Below, piece by piece: positions 1-7,342 of a DNA stretch of 13,224 nucleotides (position 1 is the stretch's first letter; each line of letters begins with the position of its first letter). Source of the DNA: Deltaproteobacteria bacterium (GTDB lineage: Bacteria > Desulfobacterota > DAOWNY01). The notes under the pieces were generated by a model. That model was given only the letters and a program-made list of their open reading frames with translations. It was not told the origin of the DNA and did not search any database. Position numbers and translations under genes: made by a program. The DNA is taken from positions 1-13,224 of the forward strand of contig DAOWNY010000021.1 in NCBI GenBank assembly GCA_030642325.1, written 5' to 3'.

Positions 1-64
1 CTACCAAAGGAAATACGGCCATAATTGCAATGGCAATGAACTGGATGATGATGACCCTTTTCAT
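1..64 (-). CDS. Partial N-terminus of exported protein after batD (batE position)
   Basis: The ATG at 64-62 overlaps the batD stop codon in a 4-nt ATGA junction, and the frame is open to the window edge. The 21 visible residues start MKRVIIIQFIAIAIMAVFPL: a short basic start followed by a long hydrophobic run, so a signal peptide or membrane anchor. In many Bat operons the gene after batD is batE, a TPR protein often with an SH3-like domain. Position and signal peptide fit that, but no domain is visible here, so the identity is inferred from context only. Translation is probably coupled to batD. Confidence 0.7.
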   Translation of the reverse strand, partial: MKRVIIIQFIAIAIMAVFPLV

Positions 65-1827
65 CGAATCTCCTTTTCGATCTGCCTGATGAGGTCGGGA
101 AGCTCTGCCACCTTGTCGCAGGAATCATCCCCCTTGCCCATATAAACGGCATCTTCGATGCTTCGAAGAATAGTGTGCAGCTTTTTGGTTGAATCGTGGC
201 TAACACCCTTTGATTGCAGTATGTTAACTGCCTCATCCGGGGTCAGGGAGCCAAGAGAAAAACCGAATCTGTGGTTGAGATAATCCCGGATATAAAGTAT
301 TAAATCATTGGGGCCGAACCCTCCCTTTCGGTATTTTCTGATGAAGTTTTTGGCCGCTTTTTTTGCATTAAGGTTAGCCAAAAATTCATCGGATTTTTTA
401 ACAAATCTCAGGACCACCAGGGTAAAGGTATATAGTAGAAAAGGGATGACTAAAATTATTCCGGACATCAACCCCCCGACTTGAAAAAGGGGAGGCTTGG
501 ACAAATTTTTGATGGAGGTATTGACCGGCAGGATATCGTGACCCAGTTCTTCTACAGCCTGCTTGTCGGTATTTTTTCTTACTTTTCCCCCATCCTGCTT
601 TAATAATGTTTGGGTATGATCATTCTCATCGGGCAGAATGGACAGGGAAAGAACAGAAGTTTTTATTGTTCGGTATTTATGAGCTTCGGTATCAAAAAAA
701 CTTACGGACAAGGGGGGGATCCGGTATTTTCCTTCTTTTTCGGGCACCAGCGCCCATTTCATGGTCTTTAACGCCGTCACTCCGTTGCTGTCCGAACCAA
801 CCTTTAAAACCGGTTCATCTGCATATACCTTGATATGATCAAGTGCCGGAATCTTCAGATCCGGGATGCGGCTGACATTCCCCCTGCCTCTCAAAAAAAC
901 CGTTAGGGTGGCTGATTCTCCGGTCTTGATTTCGGCCGGCTCCACCCGGGAATCTATTTGAAAAGTTCCCACCAGGCCGCTAAACCCGTCCGGCATCCCC
1001 TCCTCGGGAAGGGGTATGACCTTTAATTTTAAAGGGTTACTGGACACTGAAATCGATTTTCCTCTGGAAAATGAAAAGAACGGATCATTGGAAAATGGGT
1101 CATCAAAGAGACCGCCGTATGATTTTTTTCTTGCCTGAAAAGCCGTCATGCTCATCCTGGAAGGGTCAATATCATAATTTCCCTGCCTGGAAGCAATCAA
1201 AGCATATCTCACCTCTAAGACCTGATGGGATTCACCGTTATGGGTGCTCTGGTATTCAAATGGCTTGCCGAGCTGTTTAAAAGAAATGTGCTGCATGTCC
1301 GGAAGGTTTAAGGATACATCCCTAACCTTTATTGATCGGTAAAGTTTGAGGGTGTAAATAACCTGCTCTTCAACAAATATTTCCGGAGAAGATATGGCAG
1401 CAGAAAGAAAAACAGGTTCCTGATCAACGCGAGACGATTGACCCGATTTAACAATTTCCAGCTTTGCCCGGTTACTTCGAAAGATTTTACCTTTGATCGT
1501 CACCTCAGCCGGTCCGATTTGAAAAACCCCGGTTTGGGCTGGTTGAATAAAATATGTATACTCAATGCTGGATGCAATCCTGCCGTTTAGGATTTCAAGC
1601 CGACTGGAGGTCCCTCCCCGGTTAAGGGTAAAATGATTCAAACCCTTTATAACAGGCTCTGAATCATTTTTTTTGATTCCGGATACCTTGACAACCATTC
1701 TGATTACATCCGTCGGGTTTGAAACTTTCCGGTCCAGACGAAGACCGACGGTGATCTCTGCAGCGTTAAGGCAGGGTATCAAAGCAAAAAGAAATAAGCT
1801 TGCCGCAAACAAGGAGGTCCTTTTCAT
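61..1827 (-). CDS. batD: BatD, oxygen-tolerance family membrane protein
   Basis: A 588-residue protein. I chose the ATG at 1827 because it begins the signal peptide (MKRTSLFAASLFLFALIP), lies 1 nt after the batC TGA, and has AAGGA 8 nt upstream; an ATG at 1857 inside batC would add ten residues ahead of the signal peptide. After the signal (about 1-22) comes a long periplasmic beta-rich part with family-typical features: a DDPFSNDPFF segment near 241 and GFSGLVGTFQI near 281. One membrane segment lies at about 450-475, and a cytoplasmic helical tail of about 110 residues follows. In the BatD family the large Ig-like periplasmic part is thought to work with the VWA proteins BatA and BatB; no reaction is known. 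The C-terminal tail resembles that of the short BatD-like protein at 4937-5887. The frame is intact and full length for the family. Confidence 0.92.
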   Translation of the reverse strand: MKRTSLFAASLFLFALIPCLNAAEITVGLRLDRKVSNPTDVIRMVVKVSGIKKNDSEPVIKGLNHFTLNRGGTSSRLEILNGRIASSIEYTYFIQPAQTGVFQIGPAEVTIKGKIFRSNRAKLEIVKSGQSSRVDQEPVFLSAAISSPEIFVEEQVIYTLKLYRSIKVRDVSLNLPDMQHISFKQLGKPFEYQSTHNGESHQVLEVRYALIASRQGNYDIDPSRMSMTAFQARKKSYGGLFDDPFSNDPFFSFSRGKSISVSSNPLKLKVIPLPEEGMPDGFSGLVGTFQIDSRVEPAEIKTGESATLTVFLRGRGNVSRIPDLKIPALDHIKVYADEPVLKVGSDSNGVTALKTMKWALVPEKEGKYRIPPLSVSFFDTEAHKYRTIKTSVLSLSILPDENDHTQTLLKQDGGKVRKNTDKQAVEELGHDILPVNTSIKNLSKPPLFQVGGLMSGIILVIPFLLYTFTLVVLRFVKKSDEFLANLNAKKAAKNFIRKYRKGGFGPNDLILYIRDYLNHRFGFSLGSLTPDEAVNILQSKGVSHDSTKKLHTILRSIEDAVYMGKGDDSCDKVAELPDLIRQIEKEIR

Positions 1828-1828
1828 A

Positions 1829-2680
1829 TCACCAGTCCTTCCCCGATAAAACACCATGTCTCTTATCTTGCGGAATCTGAAAACGCAAGAACCGGGAGCG
1901 ATCCTCCTTGATATTATCCAGCAAGGCCTCGGCTTTTTTTTGGTCGATCATGGACGAATAAGCCTCCGAAGACTTATTCTCCTCCCGCTTTTCAGGTAAA
2001 TCCCCCGAAGACTTCAGTTCACCGGAAAGATCAGGGGGTGATTCCCCCTGCTTTTTTTCAGGGTCATCGGGCCTTGTTTCTTCCTGTTTGCCGGATTCCT
2101 TATCATTATCTCCCTGCTTCGATTTCTGTTTTGGTTTTTCGGGCATATTTTCGCCCGGTTTTTTTTCTTCCGGCTCGCCTTCAGTCGGGTCATTTTTATC
2201 GTCAGATTGGCTACCATCCTCTGAAGACTGAGTTTCAGGCTTCTTTGCCGGATCTTTTTTCTGCTTTTCCAGCTCTCTCATGGAAAGCTCCAGATTATAC
2301 CGGCTGTTTTCACTTTCGGGATTAATGAGCAATGCCTGTTTGAAATGATCAACTGCCGTCGCAAAATCACCCTGATTGAAGGCGATATTGCCAAGGTTGT
2401 AGTATGCCTTATGATCCACCCGGGCATCCTTACTTCTTCGTAAAACGCTGGAAAAAGCAGCCATTGCGCCTTTATCGTCGGAATTCCGGTAAGCGGCGCA
2501 TCCCCGGTTATAACGGTATCGGATGTCTTTCGGATGATCCATGTCAAGCTTAGCGTAGGATTTTTCCGCCTCGGCAAAACGTCCCTGCCGGTACAGTTCA
2601 TCAGGATTTGTATCGGCTTTTACTGTTTTTACCTGGGTAAGATTGACAAGAAACAGGAAGACGGCAAGATACTTAATCAA
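1829..2680 (-). CDS. batC: BatC, exported TPR protein with charged tail
   Basis: A 283-residue protein starting with TTG at 2680, supported by AAGGAG about 5 nt upstream and by the signal peptide that begins there (IKYLAVFLFLVNLTQ, cleavage near KA-DT at 22-23). Residues about 24-130 form TPR helices (for example AYYNLGNIAFNQGDFATAVD and FKQALLINPESENSRYN). A long low-complexity linker rich in K, E, D, P and Q follows (about 140-235), then a short conserved-looking helix (KAEALLDNIKEDR) and the C-terminus GKDW. This layout is typical of BatC, a periplasmic scaffold thought to bind other Bat proteins. The stop at 1831-1829 is 1 nt from the batD start, so the two are coupled. Unusually, 263 bp of non-coding sequence separate it from batB upstream. 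Confidence 0.9.
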   Translation of the reverse strand: MIKYLAVFLFLVNLTQVKTVKADTNPDELYRQGRFAEAEKSYAKLDMDHPKDIRYRYNRGCAAYRNSDDKGAMAAFSSVLRRSKDARVDHKAYYNLGNIAFNQGDFATAVDHFKQALLINPESENSRYNLELSMRELEKQKKDPAKKPETQSSEDGSQSDDKNDPTEGEPEEKKPGENMPEKPKQKSKQGDNDKESGKQEETRPDDPEKKQGESPPDLSGELKSSGDLPEKREENKSSEAYSSMIDQKKAEALLDNIKEDRSRFLRFQIPQDKRHGVLSGKDW

Positions 2681-2943
2681 CTATTCTCCTTATTACCTGG
2701 TCGGACAACCCAGCTATCCAATCGTATTATTTTATCTGTTAAAATTTGGTATGGTTCAACTGTTGTAAGTATTTAGAAACCAGCCTTTCTTCTCCAACAC
2801 GGGCGGGCTGACTTCCGGCTACCGGCTCCTTAAGTAGTTACACTCCGCCTATATATGCAAGACTGCTTAGTATATCGCAAAACCGAATGAACGCCGCGTT
2901 TTTTCTGCTTACTAACCGTGAACCGGAGTGGCCGACTTTTCCA
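2681..2943. other. Non-coding gap inside the operon, batB to batC
   Basis: These 263 bp hold no open gene on either strand, although the adjoining batA/batB and batC/batD junctions overlap or nearly touch. Three items are visible. The 12-mer CTAACCGTGAAC lies at 2912-2923 and recurs at 7256-7267. A GC-rich structured segment on the minus strand at about 2829-2791 resembles a group II intron domain V. The 7-mer CACTCCG pairs with CGGAGTG further right (around 2839 and 2924). The batC ribosome binding site is at the left end. I see no clear promoter or terminator. Confidence 0.6.
2791..2829 (-). other. Possible decayed group II intron domain V
   Basis: Read on the minus strand, the segment starts GGAGCCGG, then TA, then GCCGGAAGTC. 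This resembles the domain V pattern GGAGCCGG-AT-GCCGGAAGTC-GGCACGTCCGGTTC that I recall from bacterial group II introns, including the AGC triad and a GAAG-type tetraloop. The 3' strand is degraded (AGCCCGCCCGTGTT), so the lower stem no longer pairs fully. No reverse transcriptase or other intron domain is present. The resemblance is from memory and may be chance. Confidence 0.2.
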
Positions 2944-3948
2944 TTATGTTTTTACCGGTTTTCTTTCCAGCAACAGTGATTCCAGGATCAAAAACAGGAA
3001 GGCTGCCAGAAGGAAAAAACTGAATCGCTCCTCATGCACTAATATTTTACCACTTTTAAGGGTCTGTGCCTCGGTTCGGGTTTTAATACCCTCAAAATAG
3101 AGCATATCCAGATCCAGATCACCCGCCAGGGATCGGACATAAACCCCTCCGGTCAGCGATGCGATTTTCCTGAGAGCCCCCTCTTCCAATCGGGATACGA
3201 TCACCTTTCCTTCCGCATTCTTCTTTAATCCATTTTGTCCGCCTCCGGCGGGAATGGGCCCTCCCGACAACTCACCTATTCCAAAAACAAAAATCTTAAC
3301 TCCCTTTTGAGCTGCTTTTCCGGCAGCTTCAATTCCCCGGTTTTCATTGTCTTCCCCGTCAGTTACCAATATAATGACCTTGTCGGTCTCCGATTTAAAA
3401 TCAAAGGAAGAAAGACCGGTTTCTATGGCCGCGCCCAGATCAGTTCCGGGGACGGGGACCAAACCCGGTTTTAGTATGCTTAAAAACATTTTGAGCGCCC
3501 CATAATCCAAGGTAAGGGGACATTGGATGAAGGCAGCTCCGGCAAAAGCAACCAACCCCACCCTGTCCCCCTGCACTACTCGTAAAAAATCGAGTATCTC
3601 TCTTTTGGCCCGCTGCAGCCGATCAGGATCGACATCTTTCACCAGCATGCTGGGCGATACGTCCACCAGAATTGTAATGTCCACCCCTTTTTGACTGACC
3701 TCCTGATAATGGCTGCCAAAACGAGGGCCGGCCAGGGCGAATAACATTAATCCCAGGGAAATCAGCATAAAAATAGACTTTAAAACCACTTTTCCCTTCT
3801 GCAATCTACCCGTCAGTCGCAATAAAAGGTCAGGATCAGCAAAGCGCTCCATTGATTTTTCTCGCTTGCGGCTGCATACTACCATAAAAACGGCAATTAA
3901 GGGCAAGACCCAGAGAAAATGGAGAATATGGATATGAGTAAAAATCAT
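2944..3948 (-). CDS. batB: BatB, von Willebrand factor A membrane protein
   Basis: A 334-residue protein. The layout is an N-terminal membrane segment (about 8-25), a second one (about 56-74, ending in the typical LAGPRFG), a VWA domain (about 88-290), and a C-terminal membrane segment (about 308-328, FFLLAAFLFLILESLLL). The metal-ion-dependent adhesion site is intact: D96-V-S-P-S, a downstream threonine (CPLTLDYGA) and LVTDGEDNEN. Such proteins sit in the inner membrane with the VWA domain facing the periplasm and are thought to bind partners through a divalent metal. The ATG at 3948 overlaps the batA stop (ATGA), which fixes the start and indicates coupled translation. BatA just upstream is a paralogue with the same layout. 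Confidence 0.94.
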   Translation of the reverse strand: MIFTHIHILHFLWVLPLIAVFMVVCSRKREKSMERFADPDLLLRLTGRLQKGKVVLKSIFMLISLGLMLFALAGPRFGSHYQEVSQKGVDITILVDVSPSMLVKDVDPDRLQRAKREILDFLRVVQGDRVGLVAFAGAAFIQCPLTLDYGALKMFLSILKPGLVPVPGTDLGAAIETGLSSFDFKSETDKVIILVTDGEDNENRGIEAAGKAAQKGVKIFVFGIGELSGGPIPAGGGQNGLKKNAEGKVIVSRLEEGALRKIASLTGGVYVRSLAGDLDLDMLYFEGIKTRTEAQTLKSGKILVHEERFSFFLLAAFLFLILESLLLERKPVKT

Positions 3949-4940
3949 GGAATTACCTTTAAAATAGTTGTTCGCAAAACAATCTCCAACCCCAGCAACA
4001 AAAGAGCGGGGATAAGAAAATAAGGATAGAGTTCACGGAAATGAAAGAATTCCTTAACCTTTACCTCGGTTTTTTCCGCTTGATCTATAATATCGTATAT
4101 TTCCGACAGCTCTTCATTGTTGGCGGCCCTAAAGTATTTCCCTCCTGCGATAGACGCGATTTTTTGCAACATCTCTTCGTCCAGATCAACTCTCCGGTTA
4201 ACAATCCGCATGCCGAAAAGGGATTTAACTTTAAAGGGGGCCGGTCCCCTTCCGCCCACCCCGATGGTATAAATCTTTACCCCCAGAGCTCGGACTGCTT
4301 CGGCGGCCTCATCCGGCGCTATCTGTCCGGCATTATTTCTCCCGTCCGTGAGAAGAATCAGTATCCGGGATTCGGCCTTCAATTCCTTCAGCCTTTTTCC
4401 TCCGATGGCGATTGCAGAGCCAATTGCGGTGCTGTCGCCTGCCATACCGATTTCCATCTTATCCACCAAACCCAAAAGGAGTCCCTTGTCCAGGGTGAGC
4501 GGCGATTGGGTAAAAGCCTCCTCACCAAACACCACCAGACCTATCCGATCCATCTCCCGTTTTTTTATGAAATCTCTGACCACTTTTTTGACCGCAGTAA
4601 GGCGGGTAACCGGTTGGTCATCCAGTTTAAAATCCATGGCCTCCATGGATCCGGAAGTATCCAGACAGAGCATGATATCCACACCGGACGACCGAATTTC
4701 CCGGGAAGAATTATATAATTGGGGGCGTGCAGCGGCCAGCACAAGCAGAATCAGACAACCGGTCTTCAGGACCAGAGGGATCTTAAACCAAAACCGGTTA
4801 TAGTGATCAACCAGATGGATTATTCGCGAGGTCATGGAATGGGTAATGCTGGGGGGTTTTCTTCGCAGCATAAAACCGAGCCACCCCACCACTGCCACCA
4901 AGAGAAAAAGAATAACCGGGTAGGCGAATCTGAACATCAT
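3945..4940 (-). CDS. batA: BatA, von Willebrand factor A membrane protein
   Basis: A 331-residue paralogue of BatB. It has a membrane segment at about 4-25, a second at about 55-71 ending in AAARPQ, a VWA domain at about 86-290, and a C-terminal membrane segment near 303-325. The MIDAS is complete: D94-T-S-G-S, TQSPLTLDKG and LLTDGRNNAG. The KIYTIGVGGRGPAPF stretch is typical of BatA. The start is one of two adjacent ATGs (4940 or 4937); the first overlaps the stop of the BatD-like gene upstream as ATGA. It probably forms a membrane complex with BatB and works with MoxR. Confidence 0.94.
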   Translation of the reverse strand: MMFRFAYPVILFLLVAVVGWLGFMLRRKPPSITHSMTSRIIHLVDHYNRFWFKIPLVLKTGCLILLVLAAARPQLYNSSREIRSSGVDIMLCLDTSGSMEAMDFKLDDQPVTRLTAVKKVVRDFIKKREMDRIGLVVFGEEAFTQSPLTLDKGLLLGLVDKMEIGMAGDSTAIGSAIAIGGKRLKELKAESRILILLTDGRNNAGQIAPDEAAEAVRALGVKIYTIGVGGRGPAPFKVKSLFGMRIVNRRVDLDEEMLQKIASIAGGKYFRAANNEELSEIYDIIDQAEKTEVKVKEFFHFRELYPYFLIPALLLLGLEIVLRTTILKVIP

Positions 4941-5887
4941 ACGCCCACCCCGGAATCGTCTTTCTTGGTCAAATTGGGTTCCAAAACCGGGCTGGTTTCC
5001 TCAATATAGGTGATAGCTGCCTTTATCTCCTCCTCTTTTCCGGCCGGGCTGGGAATTGTGTCGGCAAATTTAACCAGGTCTGCCTGTCTCAGTAAAGGAA
5101 TCAGGGCACGATCACTTTTGTTGTCGATCCGTATAGCAATTTCTTCGGTGGTAAACTCTGCAGCGGGAAACCCCCGCAGATCCTCTAAATAATGTCTCAA
5201 AATTTCCGAAAATCGGAAGTAAAATTCTTTAATGTATCCTTTTTCAAAGAGTCCCCGGCCTTCAAGCTCCTCGATCTCCTCTTTGACCCGAATGTGCAAA
5301 GGAACCCGGTTTACCGCGGAAAGTCTGCTGTTTTTTATTTTTCGATACCACCACCAAAGACCGAACAGGATTAATAAAATACCTGCTATCATGGCTCCCC
5401 ACGGTAAATACTTCAGCCACCGGGATTCGATGGGGATAATCCCCTCAATGGGGCGAAGCTTTACTTCGGCGGGTTCTTCTTCCAGATTGGAAATTACCTC
5501 AAGTGAAACCGGATCGGAGGAAAAAACAGTAGTCTTTCCCTCTTTACCAAAAAAAATGATGGATAGCGAACCGGTTTTCCATGAATCCATACGATCTACC
5601 AGTATTTTGACTTTGATCCTGCCATTCTCCCGGTGAATATCGGTCAGGGTAAAATCTTCCAGGCCCTTGATCTCCGGGTCCCGGGAAAAAACCACACCTT
5701 CCGGAAGATTATAACTGAGGGTGAGAGTCACAGTTTCTCCCACCCGCGCAGAGTCCCGGTTAAGTGCGGCGATTAATTTTCCTGAATTTTCAGGAAAACC
5801 ATCTTCAGCCCGCGAAACCCCGGTTCCGGAAAGGAGTATCAGGATTCCAATAATGATCGCATAATTAATTCTAATCTTGTTTTTCAT
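4937..5887 (-). CDS. Short BatD-like membrane protein
   Basis: A 316-residue protein with a signal peptide (1-27, cleavage near SRA-ED), a periplasmic beta-sandwich region (about 30-150, with GETVTLTLSYNLPEGV), one membrane segment (about 160-181, rich in W at its end) and a cytoplasmic helical domain (about 195-300). The last domain contains IKEFYFRFSEILRHYLEDLRGF and a TTEEIAIRI…LLRQADLVKFAD pattern, similar in spacing to the tail of BatD at the end of the operon. Proteins of this layout are common between the DUF58 gene and batA; their role is not established. No good ribosome binding site precedes the ATG (GATCTGCT), and 183 bp of non-coding sequence lie upstream. The ATGA overlap with batA shows coupling downstream. 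Confidence 0.85.
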   Translation of the reverse strand: MKNKIRINYAIIIGILILLSGTGVSRAEDGFPENSGKLIAALNRDSARVGETVTLTLSYNLPEGVVFSRDPEIKGLEDFTLTDIHRENGRIKVKILVDRMDSWKTGSLSIIFFGKEGKTTVFSSDPVSLEVISNLEEEPAEVKLRPIEGIIPIESRWLKYLPWGAMIAGILLILFGLWWWYRKIKNSRLSAVNRVPLHIRVKEEIEELEGRGLFEKGYIKEFYFRFSEILRHYLEDLRGFPAAEFTTEEIAIRIDNKSDRALIPLLRQADLVKFADTIPSPAGKEEEIKAAITYIEETSPVLEPNLTKKDDSGVGV

Positions 5888-6070
5888 AGCAGATCAATTT
5901 TTATCAGCAAGCAAGCCTTCGTCTTTCTCTCTTGCACAAATTTCATTTAAGGAAGTGCATAAGCTTTGTAAAAATATATCAGTCGGGTTTATTTCAAAAA
6001 GCTAAAATCTCACCACTTAAGCCGGCATACTATCCCCCGGAAGCAAATGGGAAGGATAGATTTGCTAATG

Positions 6071-6946
6071 CTATAATCGCTTCCTTCTTGTTTCAAAAAG
6101 ACGGGTCAGGGGCTCAACCACCGGTTTGTCCGTATACAAGTCCACCAGATCAATCCCCGCTTTTTTAAGGAAACGGGAAAAGGAATCGGTATACTCCCCA
6201 TAGTAGTCGTTCCATGCTTTTCGGAGCCTTTTGCTGCCTGTATTGATGATCGCCACCTGACCGGTTTCCGGATCTCGCAGGTTAATCAATCCTACCCCCG
6301 GCAACTCTTTTTCAGCCGGGTCCAAGACCCGAATGACGGTCATGTCGTGTTTTTTGGCAGTTAATTGCAAGGATTTCTCAAAACCGGTATCCAGACAATC
6401 GGAAATCAAAAAAACGTATGCCCGCCGCTTTACCATCCGGTTCAGGTAAGTGAGAACCAATTCGATGTCCGTGTTTAAGTTCTGGGGCTCATAAGTAAAA
6501 ATCTCTTGTATGAGATGCCATACATGGGATGCCCCTTTTTTGGGAGGAATGTATTTTTCCGGTCGGGAGCTAAACAGGATAGCCCCCACCTTATCGTTGG
6601 TCCGAATGGCCAAAAAGGCCAGCATACCGGCAACTTCAGCCAGAAGCTCCCTTTTGAACTTATTCCTGGTCCCGAATAGGTGAGAACCGGAAAGGTCTAG
6701 CAGTAATATGACCGTTAGTTCTCTCTCTTCGTGAAAAACTTTTACAAAAGGATGGCCGGATCGGGCCGAAACGTTCCAGTCAATGGTTCTGATATCGTCG
6801 CCGGGCTGGTATTCCCGGACTTCGGCAAATTCGATTCCCCGCCCCTTAAAGGCGCTTTCGTAGTTACCGGCAAACAGATTATTGGCCATCCGACGGGTCT
6901 TGAAATGAAACCTCTGAATTTTCTTCAGCAAATCCGGATCAAGCAT
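6071..6946 (-). CDS. DUF58 family VWA-like protein
   Basis: A 291-residue cytoplasmic protein without membrane segments. The DUF58 signature lies at about 35-62: GRGIEFAEVREYQPGDD, then IRTIDWNVSAR. A VWA-like fold follows, with a DxSxS motif (D84-L-S-G-S) and FLISDCLDTG later on. DUF58 proteins are almost always encoded beside MoxR ATPases and are thought to be their partner or substrate, with metal binding at the MIDAS-like site. The start ATG has only a weak ribosome binding site (GGGATG about 6-9 nt upstream). It sits 396 bp downstream of moxR and 183 bp upstream of the BatD-like gene, so it may have its own promoter, although I cannot identify one with confidence. Confidence 0.93.
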   Translation of the reverse strand: MLDPDLLKKIQRFHFKTRRMANNLFAGNYESAFKGRGIEFAEVREYQPGDDIRTIDWNVSARSGHPFVKVFHEERELTVILLLDLSGSHLFGTRNKFKRELLAEVAGMLAFLAIRTNDKVGAILFSSRPEKYIPPKKGASHVWHLIQEIFTYEPQNLNTDIELVLTYLNRMVKRRAYVFLISDCLDTGFEKSLQLTAKKHDMTVIRVLDPAEKELPGVGLINLRDPETGQVAIINTGSKRLRKAWNDYYGEYTDSFSRFLKKAGIDLVDLYTDKPVVEPLTRLFETRRKRL

Positions 6947-6993
6947 TTAAACATCCCAATTATTAATTTAGCATTGAATATAAATAACTTAAA

Positions 6994-7039
6994 GAGATTC
7001 CGACCTCATTGTCATTGCGAGCGCATCCGAAACAATCTC
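6994..7039. repeat. Degenerate palindromic intergenic element, copy 1
   Basis: The outer arms GAGATT (6994-6999) and AATCTC (7034-7039) are perfect complements. The right half reads TCATTGCGAG, then CGCATCCGAAACAATCTCC, matching the pattern TCATTGC.AG…CGAA.CAATC of the much better preserved element at 9341-9414. Similar CATTGCGAG…GAAGCAATCTC sequences are scattered between genes in many deltaproteobacterial genomes (from memory). It has no coding capacity. Confidence 0.5.
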
Positions 7040-7235
7040 CGGGATATCGTGTATGGTGTATATAATAAAAATAGATGGTAACCATTCACGATTTTTTCAA
7101 TAAAATGAATTTTATAACGATGCATAGCATGTTGATATTGATTCCAATTCCGAAATTGGTTCTTTTTAAATTGTTCAAGGCTTTAAAAATCTTCAAAAAA
7201 AACTCATAATTTCCTTTTTTCTTCCGTCTTGATAA

Positions 7236-7263
7236 ACGGTTAACTGTGTGAACTGCTAACCGT
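7236..7263 (-). terminator. Weak hairpin after moxR
   Basis: ACGGTTA and TAACCGT pair perfectly (7 bp) around a 14-nt loop. Read on the minus strand the stem is followed by TTTATC, about 80 nt beyond the moxR stop. A poor partial terminator is possible and would reduce transcription into the downstream operon. The short T run makes this weak. Confidence 0.2.
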
Positions 7264-7342
7264 GAACGGATGCATAAATGGAATACCGCTTTGCCCCCCC
7301 CACAATGAATACAATGGATCTATTTTTCCCAAACTAATGACA

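Larger units (their letters stand above)
6947..7342. other. Non-coding gap between moxR and the DUF58 gene
   Basis: These 396 bp have no gene. The strongest content is a degenerate palindromic element at 6994-7039 (GAGATT…AATCTC enclosing CATTGCGAG) and a 7-bp inverted repeat at 7236-7263 containing the shared 12-mer CTAACCGTGAAC. The rest is AT-rich with no clear promoter. A run of eight C lies near 7295. A gap of this size is unusual between moxR and its DUF58 partner. Confidence 0.6.

Noticed and set aside
2014..2217. Second minus-strand frame inside the batC linker
   Set aside because: It is a shifted reading of the K/E-rich linker of batC, rich in K, R and N, with no independent start signal.
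4041..4803. Long open plus-strand frames of 225 and 151 codons opposite batA
   Set aside because: They lie fully antisense to an intact batA with clear VWA motifs, have no ribosome binding site or recognisable domain, and overlap each other.
5888..6070. Promoter in the gap before the BatD-like gene (TTGAAA…TATTTT)
   Set aside because: The spacing is about 15 bp and the -10 match is poor, so I could not support it.
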